From NCBI GenBank assembly GCA_022819505.1, contig JAJEHD010000014.1:1-64000 (forward strand): 64,000 nt of DNA, read 5' to 3'. The stretch is from Acidimicrobiia bacterium. Lineage in GTDB: Bacteria; Actinomycetota; Acidimicrobiia; Acidimicrobiales; Aldehydirespiratoraceae. This document shows, piece after piece, positions 48,214 through 56,535 of the stretch. The first letter of the stretch is position 1; the number at the start of each line of letters is the position of its first letter. Both the position numbers and the translations under genes were made by a program. The notes beneath the pieces are model-generated. The model made no database searches. It was not told the origin of the DNA and saw nothing but the letters and a program-made list of their open reading frames with translations.

Positions 48214-48288
48214 CGCGCTCGAAGGGACTCGAACCCCCAACCTTCTGATCCGTAGTCAGATGCTCTATCCAAATTGAGCTACGAGCGC
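48214..48288 (-). tRNA. tRNA-Arg (anticodon ACG)
   Basis: On the minus strand the 7-bp acceptor stem is GCGCTCG/CGAGCGC (48282-48288 with 48215-48221), followed by D-arm GCTC/GAGC, anticodon arm TCTGA-CTACGGA-TCAGA (anticodon ACG) and T-arm with GGTTCGAGTCC. The gene is 75 bases including the discriminator; CCA is not encoded. It lies between the EF-G2 stop and a TetR gene. Confidence 0.93.
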
Positions 48289-48326
48289 TGGGGGAGCGCC
48301 AGTGTACGCCCCGGCGGGCTCGGGGG

Positions 48327-48929
48327 CTACGGGTATCGATGGCCGGCCACGATGACCTGGCGCTCGGCCGGGCTGGGGGCGCGGCCGATGAATATCTCGA
48401 AGTAGGTCACCGACGACTCGCCGCGGCCTTCGACCGCCCCCTCGTCGCTGTCGTACCAACCCATCTGCATGCAGTAGAGGGCGTAGGCCCGGTGTCGGGC
48501 CATCACCGGGCCGTAGCCCTCGGGTTCTATCATTGCCACGAGAGCGGCCACGCGCTCCTCGTCGGCCGCCTGCAGCCTCTTGCGCACGGCGGGGTCGCTA
48601 TGGCCCCAGTCCCTCACGGCCACGTCCAGGCGCGGGTCGAAGTCCGACCAGCCGAGCCAGAGCCGCGACAGGGCGACATACTTGTCCACCAGTGCCCCGG
48701 CCGCGGTGGCCGTCTTGACGATGGCCGCAGTGTTCTTCGCCTCCCAGGTGTCCAGCAACCGGCTCAGCAGCGCACCTCGGCTCGTGAAGTGCCAGTAGAA
48801 GCTGCCCCTCGTGACACCCAGCCTCTGGGCGATAGCCAGGGTCTTGACTGCCGCCACGCCGCCTTCTACGAGAACCTGAAGGCTCGCCTCGACCCAGTCT
48901 TCGGCGGAGAGACGGTCGTTACCGGCCAT
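48327..48929 (-). CDS. TetR-family transcriptional regulator
   Basis: 200 residues from the ATG at 48929. The helix-turn-helix reads 'VKTLAIAQRLGVTRGSFYWHFTSRGALL' (residues about 25-52), a textbook TetR DNA-binding domain, with a divergent effector domain behind it. ATGs at 48950 and 48956 are alternatives but lie within the palindrome that probably is its operator, so the shorter start is preferred. It is divergent from a PAS-LuxR gene and may control both. Confidence 0.85.
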   Translation of the reverse strand: MAGNDRLSAEDWVEASLQVLVEGGVAAVKTLAIAQRLGVTRGSFYWHFTSRGALLSRLLDTWEAKNTAAIVKTATAAGALVDKYVALSRLWLGWSDFDPRLDVAVRDWGHSDPAVRKRLQAADEERVAALVAMIEPEGYGPVMARHRAYALYCMQMGWYDSDEGAVEGRGESSVTYFEIFIGRAPSPAERQVIVAGHRYP

Positions 48930-48944
48930 GTACAGGATCGTATC

Positions 48945-48960
48945 TGACATGTTCATGTCA
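48945..48960. promoter_or_regulatory. Palindromic operator upstream of the TetR gene
   Basis: TGACATGTTCATGTCA: two 7-base arms in exact inverse complement around a TT centre, 16 bases before the chosen ATG. TetR regulators commonly bind 14-20-bp palindromes in their own promoter, so autoregulation and possible control of the divergent gene are likely. Confidence 0.6.
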
Positions 48961-49065
48961 TACCGCGCCACGTGTGCATGATCACCCAAGCTGTGGGCTC
49001 GCCGCGGTTGATCTAGAGTCCTTTGATGCCGATTGCTCTGCTCATCCTCTCGGGCATCTGAGCCC

Positions 49066-49743
49066 GTGACCTCGGGCGACGTGTTCCGGCTGCTGGAGTC
49101 TGCGCAGTTCGGTGCGTACGCAGTGTCTCTCGACCAGACCATCGTGTCGTGGAACCCGGCTGCGGAGCAGATCCTCGGATTCTCGCCGGACCAGGTCCTC
49201 GGGCGGCGGTGCTACGACGTGCTGGCCGGGCTGGCGCCGGGCGGCATCGTCCCCGGGTGCCTGGAGGGCTGCCCGTCCATGCGCGCCCTGAGGGCCGGGG
49301 AGGTTCCGGGCGCGGTCGATGTGAGGATGCTGTGCGCGTCGGGTGAACGCAAAGCAGTCTCGGTCACTCCGATGGTGGTTGCGGGCCGCGGCAATGACGC
49401 ACCGGTGCTCGTGCACGTGATCTATGACCGTTCCGGGAGCGAGTCCCCTCAGAGGGCCACTGACTCGGTGCGGGAAGAGCTGGTCCGGCGAGGGGCTGAC
49501 GTCGTCTCGGATCATCCGGTTGCGCCGGACCCGGTTCCGGTGTCCAAGCTCAGCCGGAGGGAGTCGGAGGTGCTGCGTCTGGTTGCGCTGGGTCGAACGA
49601 CACCCGAGATCGCCCGGGAGCTCGCCATCAGCTCTCACACCGTGCTCAACCACATCCGCAATCTCCGCCGCAAGCTGGACGCGGCTACCAAGCTGGAGGC
49701 TGTCCTCACCGCTATGCGGCTCGGACAGCTTGACTGGGCCTAG
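49066..49743 (+). CDS. PAS-domain LuxR-family transcriptional regulator
   Basis: 225 residues from the GTG at 49066; a TTG at 49033 would add 11. Residues about 5-115 form a PAS domain ('YAVSLDQTIVSWNPAAEQILGF', 'QVLGRRCYDVLAG', 'KAVSVTPMVVAG'), containing several cysteines (in GRRCYDV, VPGCLEGC and LCAS) that might bind a metal or respond to redox. Residues about 160-225 are a LuxR helix-turn-helix ('LSRRESEVLRLVALGRTTPEIA'). A cytoplasmic single-component regulator of unknown signal. Confidence 0.85.
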   Translation: MTSGDVFRLLESAQFGAYAVSLDQTIVSWNPAAEQILGFSPDQVLGRRCYDVLAGLAPGGIVPGCLEGCPSMRALRAGEVPGAVDVRMLCASGERKAVSVTPMVVAGRGNDAPVLVHVIYDRSGSESPQRATDSVREELVRRGADVVSDHPVAPDPVPVSKLSRRESEVLRLVALGRTTPEIARELAISSHTVLNHIRNLRRKLDAATKLEAVLTAMRLGQLDWA

Positions 49744-49805
49744 AACGCGACCGGGCTGGTTCCAAGTTCGGCTATACAAGTGCGGTCGTCTCGAAGGGAG
49801 TCCGA

Positions 49806-50831
49806 GTGACCGGCAAGCCTGATCCGTTCAGCGTCCCCTTCGGGACCATCCTGTGCGACTGGATGACCACCGCGCGAGCCAACGACGGTCCTTACGTCTA
49901 CCGCGGCTCGCCCGAGCCGTACGGGGACCTCACCATCAGCCCAGCCGCACACGTGCTGCACTACGGCAGCGCCATCTTCGAGGGCCTGAAGGCGCACCGC
50001 CAGGCCGACGGATCGCTGGCCGTGTTCCGGCTCGACAGCCACGTTGAACGGATGGCCACCAGCGCGTCCCTGCTGAGACTGCCCCGCATCGATCCGGACA
50101 CGTTGCGCCGGATGGTCATAGACACGGTGGAGGCCAACTCGGGGGAGGTTCCCGATCCCCCCGGCTCTCTGTACATCCGCCCGACGCTGGTGGGGACCGA
50201 TCCCGATATCGGCGCGGCGGCTCGCCCGACTCGCGGCGCGCTGTTGTACGTGGTGAACAGCCCCGTCGGCGATTACTTCAAGGGCGGGGTGCGTCCGCTC
50301 ACCCTGCTGCTTGAGACGTCGATCCCCCGCACGGTGCCCCAGTTCGGCATGGTCAAGTGCGGCGCCAACTACGCGATGGCGCTGGGTGTCACCCTCGACT
50401 CGATGGCCGCCAACGAGGCCATCGATCAGGTCCTGTTCGCTACCGGCGACGACATCACCGAGACCGGCGCCGCCAACTTCTTCCTCGCCGACGATGAGCG
50501 GGTTATCACCCGACGCCTCGACGAGTCGTTCCTGCACGGCGTCACCCGGGCCTCGGTCATCGAACTCGCCCAGCACCTCGGCTACGAGGTGGAGGAGCGG
50601 ACGATCGATCCCGACGAATTGATCGACTGGGCCGAGCGCGGCGAGGCCTTCCTGTCGGGCACCGCCGCGGTGCTGGCGCCGGTGGGCACCATCATCCGCG
50701 ACGGCACGACGCTCACCGTCGGCGACGGCCAGCCCGGCCCCAACACCATGCGGTTGCGCCAGGCGCTGGTGGACATCCAGTTGGGCGCGGCGCCGGACCC
50801 GTTCGGCTGGCGCACCCCGGTACGCGGCTGA
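49806..50831 (+). CDS. ilvE: Branched-chain amino acid aminotransferase
   Basis: Transfers the amino group between Leu/Ile/Val and 2-oxoglutarate, PLP-dependent, class IV fold. 341 residues from GTG 49806. Motifs: 'HYGSAIFEGLKAHRQADGSL', the PLP lysine in 'FGMVKCGANYAMALG', 'ETGAANFFLADDERVITRRL' and 'FLSGTAAVLAPVGTI'. It stands alone with its own promoter region; a -10-like TATACA lies at 49773-49778. The gene converges with the MaoC gene across 223 bases. Confidence 0.92.
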   Translation: MTGKPDPFSVPFGTILCDWMTTARANDGPYVYRGSPEPYGDLTISPAAHVLHYGSAIFEGLKAHRQADGSLAVFRLDSHVERMATSASLLRLPRIDPDTLRRMVIDTVEANSGEVPDPPGSLYIRPTLVGTDPDIGAAARPTRGALLYVVNSPVGDYFKGGVRPLTLLLETSIPRTVPQFGMVKCGANYAMALGVTLDSMAANEAIDQVLFATGDDITETGAANFFLADDERVITRRLDESFLHGVTRASVIELAQHLGYEVEERTIDPDELIDWAERGEAFLSGTAAVLAPVGTIIRDGTTLTVGDGQPGPNTMRLRQALVDIQLGAAPDPFGWRTPVRG

Positions 50832-51054
50832 TCCGTCTAAGGCCCCGCCGTACACGGATGACCTCTCCAGAACTGGCCAGGCGGGACAAGGATTCGCCTA
50901 AGAGCGCGCGCAGATAGGTGGGAGCCTGTCGCATCGCAGCGGTGTCATTCCCGCTCTTGTTCGCTGCGCTCACGGGCCGCTCGGGCCACGGCCTCGCGCC
51001 GTATGGGCCGCGTTGTCCCGCCTATTCGCTCGGCCTCTAAGTCGATTCAGGGGA
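50832..51054. other. Convergent intergenic region after ilvE
   Basis: 223 bases between the ilvE stop and the MaoC stop on the opposite strand. I see no ORF with family features, no convincing hairpin followed by a T-run, and no repeats. It should contain the transcription end of both converging units, but the sequence does not show how. Confidence 0.5.
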
Positions 51055-51843
51055 TCATCGGAACGCGAACGTTCCAGACATGACGGCGAGGTTCTTGACT
51101 GATACCTCGGCACGCGCCGTGTTCCTCCCGGTGTGAGCTCCGATCTGAAGCTCGCAACCGGGGTAGACGGGATTGGAGAAGCGCACCTGAGCGGCGGACA
51201 GGTCAGCCGGATGGGCGCCCACGGCCGCCGCGAGCATCCGGGCTGTGGTGCCCATCGTCGCCAGTCCGTGCAGGATGGGCCTTTCCAGGCCAATGGCGGT
51301 TGCGACCGACGGATCGATGTGGACAGGATGCTTGTCGCCGGTCAGCCGGTAGAGAGTGGCGGCGTCGGGTCCGATGTCCGCGGTCCCGGTCCAATTCGGG
51401 ACGAGCGGCTCGGGCCGCTCGGACGGAGGTGGTGGTTCTCCGCCCCACCCTCCGATGCCGGGCAGCAGGATCGTGTAGGTGGCCTCGAAGCTGGGAGCGG
51501 CCACGTCTATCTCCACGATCGTGAGCCTGCCCTTGTCGAAGGCGGACCGGATGCAGCCGTGGATCTCGAACGGCTCAGGCTTCAGGGGCTCGTGTACCGT
51601 CAGGCTCTGGCCTACGTGCAGCGACTTGGTGCGGTCGTAGGCGCCGAGTTCGCCGGCTGCCTCCACCGCCCACAGGCCCAGGGCGCAGCCATAGGTGGGG
51701 AGCACTCGTAGGCCCTGCTCGTAGACCAGGTCGAGTTGTGAGGCGGAGGCGCCTACTGCCAGCGCGTACAGGATGGCGTCGTCGGCTGAGAAGTCGACGA
51801 CGCGCTTTCCCAGGTCGTGGCCGGCCAGTTCCTTCAGCTGCAC
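51055..51843 (-). CDS. MaoC-like (2-enoyl-CoA hydratase 2) dehydratase
   Basis: 262 residues. The start is taken at GTG 51843 because conserved sequence begins there ('VQLKELAGHDLGKRVVDFSADD'); this overlaps the crotonase stop by 10 bases. Two hot-dog units are visible: residues about 20-130 and, after a proline-rich linker, the MaoC core 'ATLYRLTGDKHPVHIDPSVATAIGLERPILHGLATMG' with the catalytic Asp/His. The enzyme hydrates trans-2-enoyl-CoA to the (R)-3-hydroxy product. It is the last gene of a seven-gene overlapping operon. Confidence 0.87.
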   Translation of the reverse strand: MQLKELAGHDLGKRVVDFSADDAILYALAVGASASQLDLVYEQGLRVLPTYGCALGLWAVEAAGELGAYDRTKSLHVGQSLTVHEPLKPEPFEIHGCIRSAFDKGRLTIVEIDVAAPSFEATYTILLPGIGGWGGEPPPPSERPEPLVPNWTGTADIGPDAATLYRLTGDKHPVHIDPSVATAIGLERPILHGLATMGTTARMLAAAVGAHPADLSAAQVRFSNPVYPGCELQIGAHTGRNTARAEVSVKNLAVMSGTFAFR

Positions 51844-52601
51844 TTGCGCGGGCCCTCGCGGTACATGGCGCGGCGGGCCTCCAGCGCGGCCCGGCGCGTC
51901 GGTGAGGCCAAAAGGGCCTCCCGCTCGGGCTGCCACGCCGCAGGGTCGAACTCCTCGCCGCTGTCGAGCGACGCCAGCAGCGCCTTGGTCGCCGCGGTGG
52001 CCCCGGAGTTGAAAGAGGGGACCCTAAGCAGGCTCCTGGCCGTCTCAGTAGTGGTCCCCGCGGGTACCACCCTGGCTGTGCCGGGCGGCAGCTCCCGACC
52101 CGACAGCTCCTGTTGGAGCACCATGAGGCGGCGGACGGTGGGCGAGCCGAGTCGGGAATGGAGCCGGGCCACCGATGTCGGGTTGTACAGGATCCCCAGG
52201 CTGGTTGAGGGCAAGGCGAGACGGGCCTCGGTTGAGACCACCACGGCGTCGCAGGCCCACGCCAAGTCGACCGCGGCGCCGTAGCAGGTGTCCTCGACTG
52301 CTGCGATCACCGGTAGCGGGCTCAGGGTGATGCGTCGGCAGAGCCTCTCGAGTTCGTCGTCGAACTCGAGATCATCAATGGTGCCGTTCAACTCGGACAG
52401 GTCCGCTCCGGCGCTGAAGCGTTCAGGGCCGCCGGTGAGCAATACGCCTGCCGGGCTTGCGCCCGTGTCGCGGCCCTCGGCCGAGTCCAAGGCCGCTTCC
52501 ATTTGGCGGATCGTGCGGCGCCGGAGGGCGTTGGCTCGCTCCGGCCGGTTGATCTCGATCTGGGTGATCGAGGCGTCGACGCTACAGATGATGTCGCTCA
52601 C
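51834..52601 (-). CDS. Enoyl-CoA hydratase/isomerase (crotonase) family protein
   Basis: 255 residues. Crotonase marks: 'RPERANALRRRTIRQMEAAL', 'GPERFSAGADLSEL' (oxyanion hole) and 'VIAAVEDTCYGAAVDLAWACDAVV' (second oxyanion-hole segment and helix). The catalytic pair is not the standard Glu/Glu as far as visible, so hydratase, isomerase and hydrolase roles all stay open. It overlaps the amidase by four bases at its start and the MaoC gene at its end, giving two different enoyl-CoA-acting folds in one operon. Confidence 0.87.
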   Translation of the reverse strand: MSDIICSVDASITQIEINRPERANALRRRTIRQMEAALDSAEGRDTGASPAGVLLTGGPERFSAGADLSELNGTIDDLEFDDELERLCRRITLSPLPVIAAVEDTCYGAAVDLAWACDAVVVSTEARLALPSTSLGILYNPTSVARLHSRLGSPTVRRLMVLQQELSGRELPPGTARVVPAGTTTETARSLLRVPSFNSGATAATKALLASLDSGEEFDPAAWQPEREALLASPTRRAALEARRAMYREGPRKCS

Positions 52602-53977
52602 ACCGGTGACCAGCGGTTCGGCAGACGGGTGAAGGGATGCAGGTCCAGTTCGGTCTCGAGCTGTTCGGCGAGCGACAGCAGTTCGTTGTCGCTCCCGTGC
52701 CGTCCCACGAGCTGCACGGCGGCCGGAAGGCCGTCCACGAACCCGGCGGGCAGCACAACTGCGGGGTGTCCGGAGACGTTGAAGGGCACCGCGAACGGGA
52801 AGGCACCCCAGAGCCGCGCCACCCGCTCGCCGGCGATGATCTCCGGCCGGTGACCCAACTTGAAGGCGGTGGTGGCGGTGGCGGGAGTGGCGATCACGTC
52901 ATAGTCGCAGAAGTAGCGGTCCACTCGTTTCCGGTACCCCTCCAGTTCGGAACGGGCCCGGGTGAGATCGGCGAGGTCGAGTTGCTCGGCGGCCATCAGG
53001 GAGCGCCGGTGGTACCAGGTCAACTCGTTGTGACCACCTAGCAGGTGGCCGCGGCGCTCGCCCTCCTCGGCCAGCACGAGCGGTCCGAATATCTCCTCCC
53101 ACCCCGCGAGGTCCAGGTCCACGGGCGTCACATCGTGGCCGCAGGCCGCGAGCTGCTTCACCGCGGTTGCTGCGAGATCGCCCACGTCGGCGTCGATCGG
53201 GCGGCCCTCCGGCTTGGCGCACCAGGCGACGCGGCGAACTGGTGGGCGGGGCGGGGTGTCTGCGGTTCGGACTCCGTCGCCGGACAGCACCGACAGCAGG
53301 CGGCGGGCGTCGGCGACGCATCGGGCCAGCGGTCCCACCGAGATGAACGGGCTGAACGCACGGAACCCGCCAGCATCGTCGATGGCGCCGTACGTGGGCT
53401 TGAGTCCCACGAGACCGCAGAACGACGCCGGAATGCGGATCGAGCCGCCGCCGTCGGAGCCGAGCCCCACGGTGCATGTCCCCGAGGCAACCGCGGCCGC
53501 GGCGCCGCCGCTGGACCCGCCGGCGGTGCGGTCGGGGTCGAAGGGGTTGGCGGTGTCGGGACCGAGGAGGTTGTCGGTCGTGGCCGACTGGCAGAACTCA
53601 GAGACGTTGGTCTTGCCGACGATCACAGCTCCGGCCCTGCGCAGGCGGCGCACGGCACCGGAGTCTTGGCGGGCCACATCGTCGACGTGGGCCAGCGAGC
53701 CGAGCGTGGTGACGTGGCCCTCGACATGGAAGGCGTCCTTGATTGAGACGGGCACGCCGGCGAGGGGACCGGCGCGGCCGTTGCGGTAGGCAGCCTCGGC
53801 CTCGACGGCCTGCCGGTGGGCTAGTTCGGGTGTGGTGAGGACGAAGGCGTGGAGAGCCGGGTCGACCTGATTGATGCGTTGCAGAGCCAGCTCCGTCACC
53901 TCTACCGGCGACAGCGAGCCGCGGCGGTAGGTATCGACGAGCCGCTGCACCGGCCACCACAGGGGGCTGTCATCCAC
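52598..53977 (-). CDS. Amidase (amidase signature family)
   Basis: 459 residues. The Ser-cisSer-Lys triad is in 'PLAGVPVSIKDAFHVEGH' (Lys) and 'DRTAGGSSGGAAAAVASGT' (serines), followed by 'GLGSDGGGSIRIPASFCGLVGLKPTYG', the amidase signature. It would hydrolyse an amide, releasing an amine or ammonia and a carboxylate that the acyl-CoA ligase of the same operon could activate. The start overlaps the SDR stop by eight bases. Confidence 0.92.
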   Translation of the reverse strand: MDDSPLWWPVQRLVDTYRRGSLSPVEVTELALQRINQVDPALHAFVLTTPELAHRQAVEAEAAYRNGRAGPLAGVPVSIKDAFHVEGHVTTLGSLAHVDDVARQDSGAVRRLRRAGAVIVGKTNVSEFCQSATTDNLLGPDTANPFDPDRTAGGSSGGAAAAVASGTCTVGLGSDGGGSIRIPASFCGLVGLKPTYGAIDDAGGFRAFSPFISVGPLARCVADARRLLSVLSGDGVRTADTPPRPPVRRVAWCAKPEGRPIDADVGDLAATAVKQLAACGHDVTPVDLDLAGWEEIFGPLVLAEEGERRGHLLGGHNELTWYHRRSLMAAEQLDLADLTRARSELEGYRKRVDRYFCDYDVIATPATATTAFKLGHRPEIIAGERVARLWGAFPFAVPFNVSGHPAVVLPAGFVDGLPAAVQLVGRHGSDNELLSLAEQLETELDLHPFTRLPNRWSPV

Positions 53978-54731
53978 GGGCCGACACGCCTCCCGAGACC
54001 GTGAAGACCTCTCCGGTCACGTAGCTTGCCTCGTCCGAAGCCAGGAACGAGACCATGCCGGCGACATCGTCGGGCTGTCCGATGCGGTCCAGGACCGCCT
54101 TGCGGGACAAGTAGTCGTCGAAGAACTCCTCCGGATAGATCCGCCGCAGGAAGTCGTTGTAGATCAGGCCGGGAGCTACCGCGTTGACGCGTACGCCATG
54201 GGCTCCGTTCTCGGCGGCGGCCACCCGGGTCAGTGCCAGCACGCCCTCCTTGGCGGCCGAGTAGGCCGCGCCGTGCTCGGTGGACATCTCCCAGGCCGCG
54301 ATTGAGGAGATGTTGATGATCGAGCCGCCGCCGCTGTCGATCATCGCGGGCAGTGCGAAGCGCATGCACACGAACGTGCCGGTCAGATCGACGTCGAGGC
54401 AGCGCTGCCACGTCGCCAGCGACATCTCGGCCACAGGCTCGATCCTGGACCAGCCCGCGTTGTTGACCAGGACGTCGAGCCCGCCCTTGGCCGCCGCGAC
54501 CTCCGACATCACGGCGCGGACCTGATCGTGGTCGGTGACGTCGAGGTGATGGACGCTGATCTCACGTCCGACCTCGCCGGCTAGAGCATCGGCGAACTCC
54601 TGGCAGCGGCGCTGGTGGGCATCGGTGACGACGACGTCCAGGCCGTCGTGGGCGAGCCGTCTCGCCACCGCTGCTCCGATGCCGGCGCCGGCGGCCGCGG
54701 TGACCAGCGCCACTCGCCTCCTTGTTGCCAT
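53970..54731 (-). CDS. Short-chain dehydrogenase/reductase
   Basis: 253 residues. 'VALVTAAAGAGIGAAVARRLA' binds NAD(P); 'LDVLVNNAGWSRIEP' and the catalytic 'AYSAAKEGVLALTRVAA' (Tyr-x3-Lys) follow; the end 'SYVTGEVFTVSGGVSARG' is typical of FabG/3-hydroxyacyl-type SDRs. The initial 'AAAGAGIG' departs slightly from GxxxGxG. It fits oxidation of a 3-hydroxyacyl-CoA or an alcohol in the pathway. It overlaps the LLM gene by one base. Confidence 0.92.
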   Translation of the reverse strand: MATRRRVALVTAAAGAGIGAAVARRLAHDGLDVVVTDAHQRRCQEFADALAGEVGREISVHHLDVTDHDQVRAVMSEVAAAKGGLDVLVNNAGWSRIEPVAEMSLATWQRCLDVDLTGTFVCMRFALPAMIDSGGGSIINISSIAAWEMSTEHGAAYSAAKEGVLALTRVAAAENGAHGVRVNAVAPGLIYNDFLRRIYPEEFFDDYLSRKAVLDRIGQPDDVAGMVSFLASDEASYVTGEVFTVSGGVSARG

Positions 54732-55744
54732 CAGCCTGCTCCTTGTGCCTCGACTGCGCCTATCACCGTGTCAGCCAGTTGTGCCAGGCGCTGCTCGCGC
54801 CCGCCCGACAGCAGCGCGAAGGTGATCCGGTCGATGTCTAGCCGCCAGAGCCGGCGGAGCCGGTCGACGCAGGTGTCGAGGTCACCCGCGAGCGCGACCG
54901 ACCGCACGAAGTCGTCGGAGACGGTGTGCTTGTGCTCGGCCTGCAGCGATAGGTGGTCGACGAGGCCGTACGCGCCCGCGGCCCGCGCGAACTCTCCACG
55001 GAACCTCTCCCACGCGGGCGGCATCCGCTTCCACGGGTGGAACGTGGCCGCCTGGCTGGTGGCCCAGGCCCTGACGTCGTTGACGGCGCCGGCGGTGTCG
55101 TCGCCCACCGACATCGTGACGAACAGGTCGATGGTCAACTCGCGGCGGTCGCGCCCGGCGGCCTCCAGCCCCTGATGGATGTAGTCGAGTTGCCACGAGC
55201 AGAACTCGGGGTCGGCGGCACCCATGAGCACCGCGCCGTCACAGGTCTCGCCGGCGAGCCGCAACATGGCGGGCTGCGAGACCGCCAAGTAGATGGGAAT
55301 CTGGCGCTTGGCAGTGGCCAAGCGAACCTCGGTGCCGTAGAGGTCGCACGGCTCGCCGCTGAACAGTTGGCGGAACTCGTCGATCCCGGAGCGCAGATCG
55401 CTGATTCGGGACGGTGCACCGCCCGCGCCGAGCACGGCCGACCAGCCCGCGCCGAGGCCGAGCACCGCGCGGCCGCCGGACAGCTCGTCGAGGGCGGCGG
55501 TGGCGTTGGCGGTCACGGTGGGGTGGCGGGTCACCAGGTTGGTGACACCCGCCCCGATGAGCACGTTCTCGGTGGACAGCGCGGCCAGGTTCATGGCGGC
55601 GTACACGTCCTTCATTCCGAGCTGGAAGTCGATGTACCACAGCGCCTCGAAACCGCGGTCGTCAACCGCGCGGGCCAGTTCGGCCGTGCGGCTCAGCGGC
55701 TCGCGGGGGCTGACTCCCAGGGAGATGCCGTAGCGGTGCCTCAT
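54731..55744 (-). CDS. LLM-class (luciferase-like) F420-dependent oxidoreductase
   Basis: 337 residues of the bacterial-luciferase TIM-barrel superfamily: 'GISLGVSPREPLSRTAELARAVDDRGFEALWYID' near the start, 'VLIGAGVTNLVTRHPTVTANATAALDELSGGRAVLGLGAG' and 'IPIYLAVSQPAMLRLAGETCDGAVLMG'. Actinobacterial members mostly use F420, though FMN-dependent monooxygenases share the fold. In this operon it may oxygenate or reduce the substrate. Overlaps: one base with the SDR, four with the hydrolase. Confidence 0.88.
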   Translation of the reverse strand: MRHRYGISLGVSPREPLSRTAELARAVDDRGFEALWYIDFQLGMKDVYAAMNLAALSTENVLIGAGVTNLVTRHPTVTANATAALDELSGGRAVLGLGAGWSAVLGAGGAPSRISDLRSGIDEFRQLFSGEPCDLYGTEVRLATAKRQIPIYLAVSQPAMLRLAGETCDGAVLMGAADPEFCSWQLDYIHQGLEAAGRDRRELTIDLFVTMSVGDDTAGAVNDVRAWATSQAATFHPWKRMPPAWERFRGEFARAAGAYGLVDHLSLQAEHKHTVSDDFVRSVALAGDLDTCVDRLRRLWRLDIDRITFALLSGGREQRLAQLADTVIGAVEAQGAG

Positions 55745-56535
55745 GCAGTATCCCTCTCGTGCAGGAGCCGGGCGATCAGCTTGCCGTAGGCGTCGGGCTG
55801 GTCGACGGAGAGTAGATGACCGGATCCGGCCACCTCGTGGTAGCGGCAGCCGTTGACGCTGTCGACGATGATCTCGGATGCCCGGCGCGGGCAGAAGACG
55901 TCGAATTCCGCCCCGATGACGTCCACAGGAACCCTGATCTGCGCCAACAGGGGATTCAGCGGCTCGGAGCGGATCCCTATCATCGCTCGGGCGGCGTTGA
56001 TGTAGCCGCGGCCGTCACCGACGGCGTCCATCCGCCTCGAGGCGAGCTTGTCGACGTCAACCGCGGTGACGACCTGCCTGGCCGTGTCGTCGCGCAGGCC
56101 GGCGGCAAAGCCGTCCCAGTCGGAGGCTTCGAGCTGGGCGATGCGACCGGCGAAGAACTCGGCCGCCGCGGTGCCAACCACCGATGAGGTGGCCGCCACG
56201 ATCAAGTGCCCGATCAGGGTGCGGGGATCGGTCGCGGCCTTGAGCCCGATGGAGCCGCCCAGCGAGTAGCCGACGACGGCAGCGGGACCTGTCACTTTGC
56301 TCAGGAAGGCGGCTAGGTCGTCGCCCAGCTGCGACAGGGTGCCGGCGCCCTGTCCGGGAGTGGTTCGACCGTGTCCCCGCAGATCCAGCGCGTAGACGGT
56401 GAACTCGCCAAGATGGGCCGAGACGGCCTCCCACGAACGGCGATCCTCGGCCAGCCCGTGCAGCAGCACGACCGGCGGCCCTGAGCCTCGTTGCCGGTAG
56501 TTCACCACGATGTCGTTCAACTCGACGGTGTTCAT
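55741..56535 (-). CDS. Alpha/beta-hydrolase
   Basis: 264 residues. 'GPPVVLLHGLAEDRRSWEAVSAHL' (oxyanion region), nucleophile in 'AAVVGYSLGGSIGLKAA' (GYSLGG), and the catalytic histidine in 'EVAGSGHLLSVDQP'. The N-terminus 'NTVELNDIVVNYRQRG' is the usual first strand pair. Possible reactions include ester, lactone or C-C bond hydrolysis. It sits between the ligase and the LLM gene with four-base overlaps on both sides. Confidence 0.9.
   Translation of the reverse strand: MNTVELNDIVVNYRQRGSGPPVVLLHGLAEDRRSWEAVSAHLGEFTVYALDLRGHGRTTPGQGAGTLSQLGDDLAAFLSKVTGPAAVVGYSLGGSIGLKAATDPRTLIGHLIVAATSSVVGTAAAEFFAGRIAQLEASDWDGFAAGLRDDTARQVVTAVDVDKLASRRMDAVGDGRGYINAARAMIGIRSEPLNPLLAQIRVPVDVIGAEFDVFCPRRASEIIVDSVNGCRYHEVAGSGHLLSVDQPDAYGKLIARLLHERDTA

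Noticed and set aside
48214..48288. tRNA gene as an integration (att) site
   Set aside because: No integrase, no duplicated tRNA 3' end and no compositional break were seen on either side.
44238..49771. AAGTTCGG shared by the mttB dyad and the ilvE upstream region (49764-49771)
   Set aside because: A single 8-base match is expected by chance in 64 kb; the ilvE copy has no inverted partner.
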